Of a stretch of DNA of 64,000 nucleotides, positions 1 through 9,255 are shown piece by piece (the stretch's first letter is position 1; every line of letters begins with the position of its first letter). This DNA comes from Pseudomonadota bacterium (GTDB lineage: Bacteria > Pseudomonadota > Gammaproteobacteria > Steroidobacterales > Steroidobacteraceae). The notes beneath the pieces were generated by a model that was given only the letters and a program-made list of their open reading frames with translations, was not told where the DNA came from and did no database searches. The translations under genes were made by a program, and so were the position numbers. The stretch lies in assembly GCA_025351005.1 (NCBI GenBank), contig JANXWS010000040.1, positions 107,213 to 171,212 on the forward strand, in the 5' to 3' direction.

Positions 1-524
1 TCGGCCAGCCCGTACGGGGCACCCTCGATGCTCTGACGCCGCTCGTTGCGGACGACGTCGCGCTGGTTCTCGAGTCTTACCGAATCGAGCCCCTCGAGCA
101 GGTAACCCATGCGATCGCTCTCGAGCCAGAGCGCGAGCTCGAGCTGGTTCGATGGCAGGGTCTCGAAGTAGTTGGTGCGGTCGAAGTCCGTCGTGCCGTT
201 CGCATCGCTGGCGCCGGCCGCTTCCAGGAAACGGAAATGCGCCTTGGAACCGACGTGCTTCGAGCCCTCGAACATCATGTGCTCGAAGAGGTGCGCGAAG
301 CCGGTCCGCCCGGCCGTCTCGTTGGCGGGACCGACGTGGTACCAGACGTTCACCGCCACCAGCGGCAGCCGGTGATCCTGGTGGAGGATCACGTCGAGCC
401 CGTTCGCGAGCTTGAACTTCTCGTACTTGAGCTCGACGGCGCCTACGGACGCGGCGGTTGCCGGGCCGGAGCCGGCCGCCAGGATCGCCAGGGCGAGCAA
501 CCACGCGCCAGTAGTGCGGTGCAT
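1..524 (-). CDS. M16 family zinc peptidase, N-terminal part (cut by window edge)
   Basis: Reverse-strand gene whose first 174 codons are in the window; the rest lies beyond position 1. It starts at ATG (524) with a Sec-type signal peptide (WLLALAILAAGSGPATA), so the product is exported to the periplasm. The mature part reads YEKFKLANGLDVILHQDH and then HLFEHMMFEGS. HLFEH is the inverted HxxEH zinc motif of pitrilysin/insulinase peptidases: two His bind zinc and Glu is the catalytic base. The third zinc ligand would lie outside the window. Family members degrade peptides, and many are encoded as pairs of active and inactive halves; whether that holds here cannot be seen. Confidence 0.93.
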   Translation of the reverse strand, partial: MHRTTGAWLLALAILAAGSGPATAASVGAVELKYEKFKLANGLDVILHQDHRLPLVAVNVWYHVGPANETAGRTGFAHLFEHMMFEGSKHVGSKAHFRFLEAAGASDANGTTDFDRTNYFETLPSNQLELALWLESDRMGYLLEGLDSVRLENQRDVVRNERRQSIEGAPYGLA

Positions 525-651
525 GTCGGGTTCCTCGGCGGCGGGCTTGCCGCAGTGAAGGCCGCGCAGCATGTCAAGGCGGGCCGTGGTTGTCGAGATC
601 GGCGGGTCTCCCGCCGCCCCGGTCGACCGGCGGCCGGCACGCCGGCGCGGC

Positions 652-1578
652 TCACTTCCGGTAGATGACGAGTTCGGACGGCGGTGTCACGCCGTAGATC
701 TGCGCGAAGTTGCCCTGGTTGATGGCGAGGCTCAGCTGGCCGCGCGAGTCGATGAACGCGAGCGGCCGGCCGGGCGGCACGTCGCCGAAGGTCGCGACAA
801 ACGGCACCGTCAGGTCCTCGCCGGCGACCCGCAGGCGCACCGGCTCCCCGGCCGCATAGCCCATCTGCTGGAACGTGTCGCGATCGATGTTGGTGACGAG
901 GTTGCCGTAGGGCCCGTCGAGGGCGACGACACTGCCGCGCACGCCGCGTTCATCAACGACCGCGCGCGACAGCTCGAGACGCGCCAGATCCGCCACCGGC
1001 GGCCCGACCAGCGTCCAGTCATCGCCGCGCGCGAGGTGCCCCGCGACCGGCGAGAAGACATCGCGGCCGTGGAAGGTCGACGAGGCCGAACGGCCGAGCA
1101 GCCAGCGGGCGTTGCGGATCTCGCGGGCAGCCTCCAGGCCGTCGCGGTCGACGACCTGAGTGACCAGGCCGTTGTCGGGCAGCACGAAATACTGTTGCCG
1201 CCGCGTCTTGACGACGATCGGCCGCCGGCTGGTGCCGACACCCGGGTCGATGACGGTCACGAACACCGTGCCCGCCGGGTAGTACGGCGCCGTCCGCGCC
1301 AGCAGCCGCGCACCGTCGACGATCGAGTACGGCGTCACCTGGTGGGTAAGGTCGATGATCTGCGCATCCGGCGCGAGGCTCAGCATCACGCCCTTGCAGA
1401 TAGCGACGGCGTCGTCGACCGAGCCGAAATCGCTCAGGAACACGATGAGCGCTCGGGCCGGCCGGACCGGCCGTGCCGCGCCGTGGCCGCACGGCGCTGC
1501 CAGCAGCAGTCCGAGGCTGACGAAGACGGCGGCAAGAGCACCGCGGCATTGCTCGCGCTCGACTCTATCGGGCTGCAT
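652..1578 (-). CDS. Exported SAM-hydroxide adenosyltransferase (DUF62 family)
   Basis: 308 residues. The core starts near residue 40 with IVFLSDFGSVDDAVAICKG and continues with IIDLTHQVTPYSIVDGARLL, VIDPGVGTSRRPIV and LPDNGLVTQV, the signature segments of the DUF62/SAM-hydrolase family, which is related to fluorinase. Known members convert S-adenosylmethionine and water to adenosine and methionine. I chose ATG 1578 because it yields a hydrophobic leader (GALAAVFVSLGLLLAAP) like a Sec signal peptide; the longer reading from 1743 looks non-coding. The next gene upstream is divergent. Export is odd for an enzyme whose known substrate is cytoplasmic. Confidence 0.9.
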   Translation of the reverse strand: MQPDRVEREQCRGALAAVFVSLGLLLAAPCGHGAARPVRPARALIVFLSDFGSVDDAVAICKGVMLSLAPDAQIIDLTHQVTPYSIVDGARLLARTAPYYPAGTVFVTVIDPGVGTSRRPIVVKTRRQQYFVLPDNGLVTQVVDRDGLEAAREIRNARWLLGRSASSTFHGRDVFSPVAGHLARGDDWTLVGPPVADLARLELSRAVVDERGVRGSVVALDGPYGNLVTNIDRDTFQQMGYAAGEPVRLRVAGEDLTVPFVATFGDVPPGRPLAFIDSRGQLSLAINQGNFAQIYGVTPPSELVIYRK

Positions 1579-1757
1579 GGGCGCCGCGTACCTCGGCCGC
1601 GATGGGGGTTGCGGGTCGTAACCTGACACGGAAGTCTGCCGGGACCAGCGTCCGGCGGCAATCGGCCGCCATCGTCGGCGGGGCCCCGGCCGCGGTCCGG
1701 CGCCCTTGCGACGCCTTCGCAAAACCGGCACGTTAGGCGGCAACGAGGCGACTCTCC

Positions 1758-2246
1758 ATGTCCTTCACGATATTCACCACCGGCGGCACGCTCGACAAGG
1801 TCTACTTCGATGCCAAGGGCGGCTATGAGGTGGGAGCACCGGTGGTACGCGACATCCTCGAGCACGGCCGCGTGACGGAGCCGGTGGCGATCATCGAGCT
1901 GCTGCGCAAGGACAGCCTCGAGATGACCGACGCGGACCGGGAGCTGGTCCGCCGGGCCATCGCCGCCTGCGACACCGGCGGCGTCGTCGTCACGCACGGT
2001 ACCGACACGATGGTCGACACCGCCCGCGCGCTGGGCGCGATCACCGGCAAGACGATCGTCCTGACCGGCGCGCTGCAGCCGGGGAGATTCGCGGACAGCG
2101 ACGGACCGTTCAACCTCGGCATGGCGATCGCCACCGTGCAGACCGCACCGCCCGGCGTCTACATCGTCGCCAACGGCCGTGTCTTCGACGCGCGGCGGGT
2201 GCGCAAGAACCGGGAGCGCAACTGCTTCGAAGCGACCGACTCCTAG
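1758..2246 (+). CDS. Single-domain asparaginase-like protein
   Basis: 162 residues corresponding only to the N-terminal domain of L-asparaginases. The first catalytic Thr motif TTGGTLD is at residues 7-13, and the second motif HGTDTMVDTA carries the Thr-Asp pair. Full-length asparaginases run to about 330 residues and have a C-terminal domain that completes the dimer interface; here the protein ends in ERNCFEATDS with a clear stop. Similar short asparaginase-domain proteins are found in other bacteria, so this is probably a natural short form rather than a truncation. Amide hydrolysis is plausible but the substrate is unknown. It is divergent from the SAM hydrolase gene. Confidence 0.85.
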   Translation: MSFTIFTTGGTLDKVYFDAKGGYEVGAPVVRDILEHGRVTEPVAIIELLRKDSLEMTDADRELVRRAIAACDTGGVVVTHGTDTMVDTARALGAITGKTIVLTGALQPGRFADSDGPFNLGMAIATVQTAPPGVYIVANGRVFDARRVRKNRERNCFEATDS

Positions 2247-2303
2247 CCGCAGCCACGCGGGCGGTCCGGTCTCGCGCCGGACCCCGCCGAGCGAGCGTCC
2301 ACG

Positions 2304-3035
2304 ATGATTCATCCCTTCCACCCGGCGCTACCGTGGCCCGTACGACTCGAGATCGGGCTCCGGCTCGCGTGGATCCGGGCGACGGTGCCGAGGCTCCCGC
2401 CGCCGCCCGGGCCGCACGGCGTCGTCGACGGCAAAGCCCCGGCCCTGAGCCTCGTCGGCATTGGCGACTCGATCGTCGCCGGCATCGGCGTGCGCGAACA
2501 GGCGGGCAGCCTGATCGCGCAGGTCGCCGCCCGCCTCGCGCGCGGTGGCCGCGCGGTGCGCTGGGTCAGCATCGGGCTGGCCGGCGCCACCGCGCCCGCG
2601 CTCCCGACGCTGCTCGAGGCCGCCGGGCACGAGCGCCCGGAGCTGGTGCTCGTGTCGTGCGGCGTCAACGACATCGTCCGCGGCCAGCCTGCCGCCGACT
2701 TCGCAGCCGCGCTCGAGGATCTTTACCGGCGCACGCGCGCAGCATGGCCCGCAGCACGCATCGTCCACGTCGGCATCCCGCCCCTTGGGCAGTTTCCGGC
2801 CCTGCAGGGCCGGCTCGGCCGCCGGCTCGGCGCCCATGGCGACCTGTGCATCGCCGCTGCGCACGCGGCGGCGGAACGCAGCGGCACGCTCTACTCGCCG
2901 TTCCCGTCGGCGGTCAACCGCGCGGCGTTCGCGCGCGACGGTTTTCATCCCAATGAGAGCGGCTGCGCTGCCTGGGCGGATGCGGTCGCCGCGACGATCG
3001 CGGCCGGCGCCGTGCCGGCTGGCCGGCGAGGTTAG
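2304..3035 (+). CDS. SGNH/GDSL hydrolase family esterase
   Basis: 243 residues. Block I is GIGDSIVAGIGV near residue 53 with the nucleophile Ser, block III is SCGVNDIV with the conserved Gly and Asn, and block V is DGFHPNESG with the catalytic Asp and His. These are the marks of SGNH hydrolases (esterases, lipases, thioesterases, acyl transferases). No signal peptide is obvious, so the protein is probably cytoplasmic. It follows the asparaginase-like gene by 57 bp on the same strand and may be co-transcribed. Its stop codon overlaps that of the convergent methyltransferase gene by 4 bp. Confidence 0.9.
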   Translation: MIHPFHPALPWPVRLEIGLRLAWIRATVPRLPPPPGPHGVVDGKAPALSLVGIGDSIVAGIGVREQAGSLIAQVAARLARGGRAVRWVSIGLAGATAPALPTLLEAAGHERPELVLVSCGVNDIVRGQPAADFAAALEDLYRRTRAAWPAARIVHVGIPPLGQFPALQGRLGRRLGAHGDLCIAAAHAAAERSGTLYSPFPSAVNRAAFARDGFHPNESGCAAWADAVAATIAAGAVPAGRRG

Positions 3036-4567
3036 GGCTCGCCGCTGCCGATCTCGGCGCGACGCCGCGCCACGTAGGCGTCGAGCTCCTCGCGGATCGC
3101 GGGGTCGAGCAAGGGTTCCTCGTACTCGCTGAGCGCCCGCTTCCAGATCTCCGTGGCGCGCGCGCTCGCGTCGGCGCTGCCGGCGAGCTCCCAGTTGCCA
3201 TGGTTCTGCCAGTTCGAGACGAGCGGCTGGTAGAACGCGTGCTGGTAGCGCTCCATCGTGTGCGGCTCACCGAAGTAGTGGCCGCCGCTCGGCACACCGC
3301 GGATCGCCTCGAAGCCGAGCTCAGCCGCGTTGACCACGACCGGCTGCAGGAACTCCATGATCAGCTGCAGCATCTCGACGTCGAGCACCAGTTTCTCGAA
3401 CGACGCGGTCAGCCCGCCCTCCTGCCAGCCCGCGGCGTGATAGACGAGGTTGCCGTGGCCGAGAACCGCCCCCCACAGAGACATCTCGGTCTCGTAGGCA
3501 CCCTGAGCGTCGGCGACGTTGGAGGCGCTCGCATTCGAGGTGCGATACGGCAGCCGGTAGCGGCGCGCCAGCTGGCCGCTCGCGACGTTCGCCCTGGCAT
3601 TCTCCGGCGTGCCGAACGCCGGGGCGCCCGAGCGCAGGTCGACGTTCGAGGTGAACGCGCCGTACATCACCGGCGTACCTGGCCGCACGACTTCGGCGAG
3701 CACCACGCCGAACAGCGCCTCGGCGTTCTGCTGCGCCAGCGCCGCGGCGAGCGACACCGGCGCCATCGCGCCCATCAGCGTGAACGGCGTGACGACCACC
3801 GGCTGGCCGTGCTCGGCCATCGTCATCAGGCCGTCCGCCATCGCCTCGTCGAAACGGCGCGGGCTGTTGACCGAAATGATGGTCATGACCCCCGGGCTCG
3901 CGGCCAGTGCCTCGGGCGCGACGCCGCGCGCGATCGCCATCATGTGGATGCCGTCGCGCGCCCGGCCAGCGCCGATGGCGGTGCAGTGGTACGCCAGGTC
4001 GGAGTAGACGAGGTTGGCGCGGTAGGCGTCGAGGTGCCGGGAGTTTGCCGGCAGCTCGGTAGGTGCGCAGACCTGGTTGCCGATCAGGTGGATGGCGTTG
4101 AAGTAATGCGCCAGCCGGATGAAGTCGCAGTAGTCGCGGTAGTTTCCAGGCCGGCGGCCGCGCTCGCGGTCGTGCACGTTCGGCGGGCCGGCCACCAGGC
4201 CGAAGTTGATGTGGTTGCCGCCGAGCGTGACCTGGCGAGCGGGATTGCGCGGCGTCAGCGTAAACGACGACGGCGCCCGTGCGAGCGCGTGCGCGACCAG
4301 GCCGCGGTCGAGCCGCACGATGCCGGTCGCGTCGTCGACGTCGGCGCCGGCGGTCCGCAGCACGGCACGCGCCCGCGGTGACATGAGTTCTATTCCGAGT
4401 TCTTCGAGGATGCGCAGCGACGTGAGGTGGATCGCCTCCAGCTGGTCGGCCGACAGCAGCTCCATCGGCGCATACGGGTTGACGACCGCCCGCCATGGCA
4501 GCTGCGGCAGCGGCCCGCCGCTGCTGCGGCGGCCGCGCCCTCCCTCGCGACGGCGTGTCGGGTCCAT
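3032..4567 (-). CDS. Trimethylamine methyltransferase (MttB) superfamily protein, non-pyrrolysine type
   Basis: 511 residues, the usual family length. It shows family blocks such as LRILEELGIELMSPRAR, VLRTAGADVD, NFGLVAGPPNVHD and, near the C-terminus, GVPSGGHYFGEPHTMERY. Archaeal MttB contains pyrrolysine at an in-frame UAG; here the frame is open throughout, so this is one of the non-Pyl homologues, some of which demethylate glycine betaine, carnitine or other quaternary amines onto a corrinoid protein. No corrinoid protein or activase gene is nearby. ATG 4567 is used, although conservation begins about residue 28. Substrate cannot be assigned. Confidence 0.88.
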   Translation of the reverse strand: MDPTRRREGGRGRRSSGGPLPQLPWRAVVNPYAPMELLSADQLEAIHLTSLRILEELGIELMSPRARAVLRTAGADVDDATGIVRLDRGLVAHALARAPSSFTLTPRNPARQVTLGGNHINFGLVAGPPNVHDRERGRRPGNYRDYCDFIRLAHYFNAIHLIGNQVCAPTELPANSRHLDAYRANLVYSDLAYHCTAIGAGRARDGIHMMAIARGVAPEALAASPGVMTIISVNSPRRFDEAMADGLMTMAEHGQPVVVTPFTLMGAMAPVSLAAALAQQNAEALFGVVLAEVVRPGTPVMYGAFTSNVDLRSGAPAFGTPENARANVASGQLARRYRLPYRTSNASASNVADAQGAYETEMSLWGAVLGHGNLVYHAAGWQEGGLTASFEKLVLDVEMLQLIMEFLQPVVVNAAELGFEAIRGVPSGGHYFGEPHTMERYQHAFYQPLVSNWQNHGNWELAGSADASARATEIWKRALSEYEEPLLDPAIREELDAYVARRRAEIGSGEP

Positions 4568-4726
4568 CGTCGTTCCTTGCCGGGCCGTCGGACCCCGGTG
4601 CCGGTCACGGCAGCGCGCGCCGTTGCCGGGTACCCCGGCGCTCGCGAATTCCAGCTCGGGCGGCGGCCGGACGCCATCGGCGCGAGGTCCGACCGTTCAG
4701 TTATAAGGCAATGATCACAAATGATT

Positions 4727-4753
4727 TTGGAGTTCGTATTGCTGCGTTATAGT
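4727..4753 (+). promoter_or_regulatory. Putative promoter of RND efflux operon 1
   Basis: This is an A+T-rich island in an otherwise G+C-rich gap between the divergent methyltransferase gene and the efflux operon. A TTGGAG box at 4727-4732 and TATAGT at 4748-4753, 15 bp apart, resemble a somewhat short-spaced sigma70 promoter, about 90 bp before the adaptor start. Just upstream, AATGAT occurs twice (4710-4715 and 4720-4725), exactly one helical turn apart, and GCAAT/ATTGC form a loose inverted pair around them. These could be regulator sites. No regulator gene adjoins the operon. Confidence 0.4.
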
Positions 4754-4844
4754 GTACGCCAACGGGCATCACTGCCCCGCTGGACGCTCGGTGACGAGTC
4801 CGCGGGAGCGGAACGGTCCCGTCACTCCAACGCGAGACATCAGC

Positions 4845-6023
4845 ATGACCCGCAGTGCCCGGTGCGCGCCGATCGTATCGATGCTTGCTGTCGCAGCGGC
4901 AGCCGCGGGCCTCGCGGCCTGCGGCCATGGCGGGCCACCGTCGTTCCCGCCACCCGGCGTCAGCGTCGCCACCGTCGTCAAGAAGCAGGTCGTCGAGTGG
5001 GACGAGTTCAGCGGCCGGATTGAAGCGATCGAGTCGGTCGAGCTGCGGCCGCGGGTCGCCGGCTACCTGGCCGGCGTGCACTTCAAGGAAGGCGGCGAGG
5101 TCCGGAAGGGCGATCTGCTGTTCACCATCGACGACCGCGAGTACCGCGACGGCGTGGACAGCGCCGCCGCCAATCTCGCGCGCGCGCAGGCGCGCCTGGA
5201 TCTCGCGCAGACGGAGCTCGCCCGCACCGAGAAGCTCGCCGCCATGCACGCGGCCGCGGGCGAGGAGCTCGAGCAGCGCCAGGGCGAGCTCAAGCAGGCG
5301 AGCGCGGACCGCGACGCGACGGCCGCCCAGCTGCGCCAGGCGCGGCTCAACCTCGGCTTCACGCGCATCACGGCACCGATCGCCGGCCGCATCGGCCGCG
5401 CCGAGGTCCGCCCCGGCAACCTGGTCGCGCCCGGGAGCACGCTGCTCGCGACGCTGCTCTCGATCGATCCGGTGTATGTAGCCTTCGAAGGCGACGAACG
5501 CGTCTACCTGAAGTACCAGCAGCTCGCGCGCGACGGCAGCCGAGCGAGCTCGCGCGACGTCCGCAACCCCGTGCGCGTCGGGCTCTCCTCCGAGGACGGC
5601 TTCCCGCACCAGGGCGAGATGGTGTTCGTCGACAACCAGCTCGATCCGGCGACCGGCACGATCCGCGCCCGCGCGTTGCTGCCGAACGGCGACCGCTCGC
5701 TGACGCCGGGACTGTACGCGCGCGTGCAGCTGCTGGGCAGCGGCGCCCGCGAGGCGCTGCTGATCCACGACCGCGCGGTACTGACCGACCAGGACCGCAA
5801 GTACGTGTACCTGCTCGGACCGAACAACACGGCCGTGCGCCGGGACGTCACGCTCGGGCCGGCGATCGAGGGCCTGCGCATCGTGACCCACGGTCTCGCC
5901 GCCGGCGACCAGGTCGTCGTCAACGGCGTGCGCAAGATCTTCGTGCCGGGCCAGCCGGTCACCCCGTCGACGGTGCCGATGGACCAGCCCGAGCTGCAGC
6001 CCCCCGCCCCGGCCGGCCGCTAG
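4845..6023 (+). CDS. RND efflux periplasmic adaptor lipoprotein (system 1)
   Basis: 392 residues from ATG 4845, chosen because it opens a lipoprotein signal peptide ending in the lipobox LAAC. The mature part has the membrane-fusion-protein layout: first beta/lipoyl half (EWDEFSGRIEAIESVELRPR), an alanine-rich coiled hairpin at about residues 110-190, then the second lipoyl half (FTRITAPIAGRIGRAEVRPG) and beta-barrel and membrane-proximal domains. It joins the inner-membrane pump to the outer-membrane channel. The sequence style resembles MexE-type adaptors. It is the first gene of a three-gene operon, with the pump 13 bp downstream. Confidence 0.93.
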   Translation: MTRSARCAPIVSMLAVAAAAAGLAACGHGGPPSFPPPGVSVATVVKKQVVEWDEFSGRIEAIESVELRPRVAGYLAGVHFKEGGEVRKGDLLFTIDDREYRDGVDSAAANLARAQARLDLAQTELARTEKLAAMHAAAGEELEQRQGELKQASADRDATAAQLRQARLNLGFTRITAPIAGRIGRAEVRPGNLVAPGSTLLATLLSIDPVYVAFEGDERVYLKYQQLARDGSRASSRDVRNPVRVGLSSEDGFPHQGEMVFVDNQLDPATGTIRARALLPNGDRSLTPGLYARVQLLGSGAREALLIHDRAVLTDQDRKYVYLLGPNNTAVRRDVTLGPAIEGLRIVTHGLAAGDQVVVNGVRKIFVPGQPVTPSTVPMDQPELQPPAPAGR

Positions 6024-6036
6024 CGGCACCCCGCCA

Positions 6037-9000
6037 ATGGACCTGTCGCGCTTTTTCATCGACCGGCCGATCTTCGCCGCGGTCCTGTCGATACTGATCT
6101 TCACGGCCGGCCTGATCGCGATTCCGAACATCCCGGTCAGCGAGTACCCGTCGGTGGTGCCACCGTCGGTGCAGGTGCGCGCGATCTATCCGGGCGCGAG
6201 CCCGACCGTGATCTCGGAGACCGTGGCCGCGCCGCTCGAGGAGGCCATCAACGGCGTCGAGGGCATGATCTACATGAAGTCGGTGGCCGGCTCCGACGGC
6301 GTGATGCAGCTCGACGTCACGTTCAAGATCGGCACCGACATCGACCTCGCGGCCGTGCAGGTGCAGAACCGCGTCGCCCAGGCGGCACCGCGGTTGCCGG
6401 ACTCGGTCCGCGCGCTCGGTGTCACGACCCAGAAGCAGTCGCCGGTGCTGACGATGGTCGTGCACCTGACCTCGCCCAACCACGAGTACGACGCCCTCTA
6501 TCTCGCCAACTACGCGAGCCTGCACATCCGCGACGAGCTCGCGCGGCTGCCCGGCGTCGGCGCGACGTTCGTATTCGGCGCAGGCGCCTACGCGATGCGC
6601 GTCTGGCTCGACCCGGCCGCCGTCGCCGCCCGCGGCCTGACCGCGAGCGACGTCGTCAATGCGATTCGCGAACAGAACGTGCAGGTGTCGGCCGGCTCCC
6701 TCGGCGCGCCGCCGCAGGCCCGCGAGGCCGACCTGCAACTGTCCGTCAACGCCCGCGGCCGCCTCGTCAGCCAGGAGGAATTCGGCGGCGTCGTCCTCAA
6801 GACCGGCCCGCACGGCGAGGTGACGCGCCTCGCCGACGTGGCACGCATCGAGCTCGGCTCCTCGGACTACTCGCTGCGCTCGCTGCTCAACAACGAGCAG
6901 GCGGCCGCGATCGGCATATTCGAGTCGCCCGGCGCCAATTCGATCGCGCTCTCGAACACCGTCCGCGCCCGGATGCAGGAGCTGTCGCGGCAGTTTCCGG
7001 CCGGCGTCAAGTTCCAGGTCGTCTACGACCCGACGGTAGCGGTGCGCGACTCGATCAAGGCCGTGATCCAGACCTTGCTCGAGGCGACGCTGCTGGTCGT
7101 GATCGTGGTGCTCGTGTTCCTGCAGACCTGGCGCGCCTCGATCATCCCGCTGCTGGCGGTGCCGATCTCGATCGTCGGCACCTTCGCGATGCTGTGGCTG
7201 CTCGGCTTCTCCGTCAACGTGCTGACGCTGTTCGGGCTCGTGCTCGCGATCGGCATCGTGGTCGACGACGCGATCGTGGTGGTCGAGAACGTCGAGCGCA
7301 ACATCGAGGAAGGCCTCGGCGCCCGCGAGGCCGCGCACAAGGCGATGAGCGAGGTCTCCGGCCCGATCGTCGCGATCGCGCTGGTGCTGACCGCGGTGTT
7401 CGTTCCGATCGCGTTCCTCGGCGGTGTCACCGGCCAGTTCTACCGCCAGTTCGCCGTCACCATCGCGATCTCGACCATCATCTCGGCGATCAACTCCCTG
7501 ACGCTGTCGCCGGCGCTCGCGGCGACGCTGCTCCGGCCGGCCGGAGCCCGCAAGGACCTGGTTGGGCGCGCCATCGAACGCGCGGCCGGCGGATTCTTCG
7601 CGGGCTTCAACCGGGTCTTCAGGAACTCGGCGGGCCGCTACGCCCACCGCATCGAGGGCATCACGGCGCGTCCGGGACGGATGCTGGTCGTCTACGCGGT
7701 GCTGGTGATCGCGACTCTGGCCGCGTTTCGTGGCGTGGCGACCGGCTTCGTGCCGACCCAGGACAAGCAGTACCTGTTCGGCGTCGCGCTCCTGCCGGAG
7801 GGCGCATCACTCGACCGCACCCAGCGGCTGGTCGAGCGCATGACCACGATTGCGGTCAAGACGCCCGGCGTCGCGAGCGTGGTCGCGTTCCCAGGGCTGA
7901 ACGGCGTGCACTTCACCAACACGCCGAACGCGGCGACGATGTTCATCGGCCTCAAGCCTTTCGACGAGCGCCCGGAAACCGCGGCCGAGATCGCCGGCGC
8001 GCTGTCGGGGCAATGGAGCCAGCTGCGCGAGGGACTGGGCTTCGCCTTGATGCCGCCGCCGGTGTTCGGGCTCGGCAACGCGGCCGGCTTCGAGATGTAC
8101 CTCGAGGACCGGGCCGCGCTCGGCTACGGCGAACTCAATACCCAGGTACAGGCGCTCGCCGGTGCGTTGCGGCAGACACCGGGCTTCGACCCGTACTCGG
8201 TCTTCAGCGCCTACCAGGCCGACGTACCGCAGCTCGAGGCGGTGGTCGACCGGACGCGCGCCAAGCAGCAGGGCGTGCCACTGACCAACGTGTTCGACAC
8301 GCTGCAGATCTACCTGGGCTCGGCCTACGTCAACGACTTCAACCTGTTCGGCAAGACCTACGGGGTCTACGCGCAGGCCGACTCGCAGTACCGCCGCACG
8401 CCCGCGGACCTCGGCAACCTGAAGACGCGCAACGCCACCGGCCAGATGGTGCCACTCGGCAGCGTCGTCGACGTCCGACCGGCATTCGGTCCGGACCCGG
8501 TGATTCGCTACAACGGCTATCCGGCCGCCGATCTCTCCGGCGGCGCGGACGCGGCCCGGATGTCCTCGGCCCAGGCGATCGCCAAGGTCCGCGAGATCGC
8601 CGCACGCCTGCTGCCGAACGGCATGACCTACGAGTGGAGCGGGCTCACCTACCAGCAGATCACCCAGGGCAACGCGGCGATGCTCGTCTTTCCGCTGTGC
8701 GTCATGCTGGTCTTCCTGGTGCTGGCCGCGCTCTACGAGAGCTGGTCGCTGCCGCTTGCCGTGATCCTGATCGTGCCGGTCGCAATGCTGGCCGCGATGG
8801 GCGGCATCTGGCTCACCAACCTCGTGCACGGTCTCTGGCTCGCGGTAGCGCCGCCCAAGGGGCCACCGACCTTCCTCGACAACAACATCTTCACGCAGAT
8901 AGGCCTGGTGGTGCTGATGGGCCTGTCGTGCAAGAACGCCATCCTGATCGTCGAATTCGCCCGCGAGCTCGAGCGCCGCGGCCGCAGCATCACGCAGGCG

Positions 9001-9255
9001 GCGATCGAGGCCTGCCGGCTGCGGCTGCGCCCGATCCTGATGACCAGCTTCGCGTTCATCATGGGAGTCGTGCCGCTGGTGTTCGCCGGGGGTGCGGGCG
9101 CCGAGGTCCGGCACGTGATGGGCATCACCGTGTTCTTCGGCATGCTCGGCGTGACGTTCTTCGGCCTGTTCCTGACGCCGGTCTTCTACGTCGTGCTGCG
9201 CACGCTCGTGACGCGCCGCGAGGCTGCCGCCGCCGGAGCGCCCGCCGATGCATGA
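6037..9255 (+). CDS. RND multidrug efflux pump, AcrB/MexF type (system 1)
   Basis: 1072 residues, typical for a hydrophobe/amphiphile efflux (HAE1) pump. It starts MDLSRFFIDRPIFAAVLS, the classic N-terminus with TM1. Two periplasmic pore/docking halves alternate with 12 membrane segments. TM4 carries GIVVDDAIVVVENVERN, whose paired Asp residues relay protons. A C-terminal half follows with LVVLMGLSCKNAILIVEFA. Pumps of this family export drugs, dyes and detergents by proton exchange as homotrimers. The stop overlaps the start of the outer membrane factor gene by 8 bp, indicating translational coupling. Confidence 0.96.
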   Translation: MDLSRFFIDRPIFAAVLSILIFTAGLIAIPNIPVSEYPSVVPPSVQVRAIYPGASPTVISETVAAPLEEAINGVEGMIYMKSVAGSDGVMQLDVTFKIGTDIDLAAVQVQNRVAQAAPRLPDSVRALGVTTQKQSPVLTMVVHLTSPNHEYDALYLANYASLHIRDELARLPGVGATFVFGAGAYAMRVWLDPAAVAARGLTASDVVNAIREQNVQVSAGSLGAPPQAREADLQLSVNARGRLVSQEEFGGVVLKTGPHGEVTRLADVARIELGSSDYSLRSLLNNEQAAAIGIFESPGANSIALSNTVRARMQELSRQFPAGVKFQVVYDPTVAVRDSIKAVIQTLLEATLLVVIVVLVFLQTWRASIIPLLAVPISIVGTFAMLWLLGFSVNVLTLFGLVLAIGIVVDDAIVVVENVERNIEEGLGAREAAHKAMSEVSGPIVAIALVLTAVFVPIAFLGGVTGQFYRQFAVTIAISTIISAINSLTLSPALAATLLRPAGARKDLVGRAIERAAGGFFAGFNRVFRNSAGRYAHRIEGITARPGRMLVVYAVLVIATLAAFRGVATGFVPTQDKQYLFGVALLPEGASLDRTQRLVERMTTIAVKTPGVASVVAFPGLNGVHFTNTPNAATMFIGLKPFDERPETAAEIAGALSGQWSQLREGLGFALMPPPVFGLGNAAGFEMYLEDRAALGYGELNTQVQALAGALRQTPGFDPYSVFSAYQADVPQLEAVVDRTRAKQQGVPLTNVFDTLQIYLGSAYVNDFNLFGKTYGVYAQADSQYRRTPADLGNLKTRNATGQMVPLGSVVDVRPAFGPDPVIRYNGYPAADLSGGADAARMSSAQAIAKVREIAARLLPNGMTYEWSGLTYQQITQGNAAMLVFPLCVMLVFLVLAALYESWSLPLAVILIVPVAMLAAMGGIWLTNLVHGLWLAVAPPKGPPTFLDNNIFTQIGLVVLMGLSCKNAILIVEFARELERRGRSITQAAIEACRLRLRPILMTSFAFIMGVVPLVFAGGAGAEVRHVMGITVFFGMLGVTFFGLFLTPVFYVVLRTLVTRREAAAAGAPADA

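Noticed and set aside
3032..4567. Possible pyrrolysine-containing methyltransferase
   Set aside because: No in-frame UAG inside the gene; the reading frame is open along the full family length.
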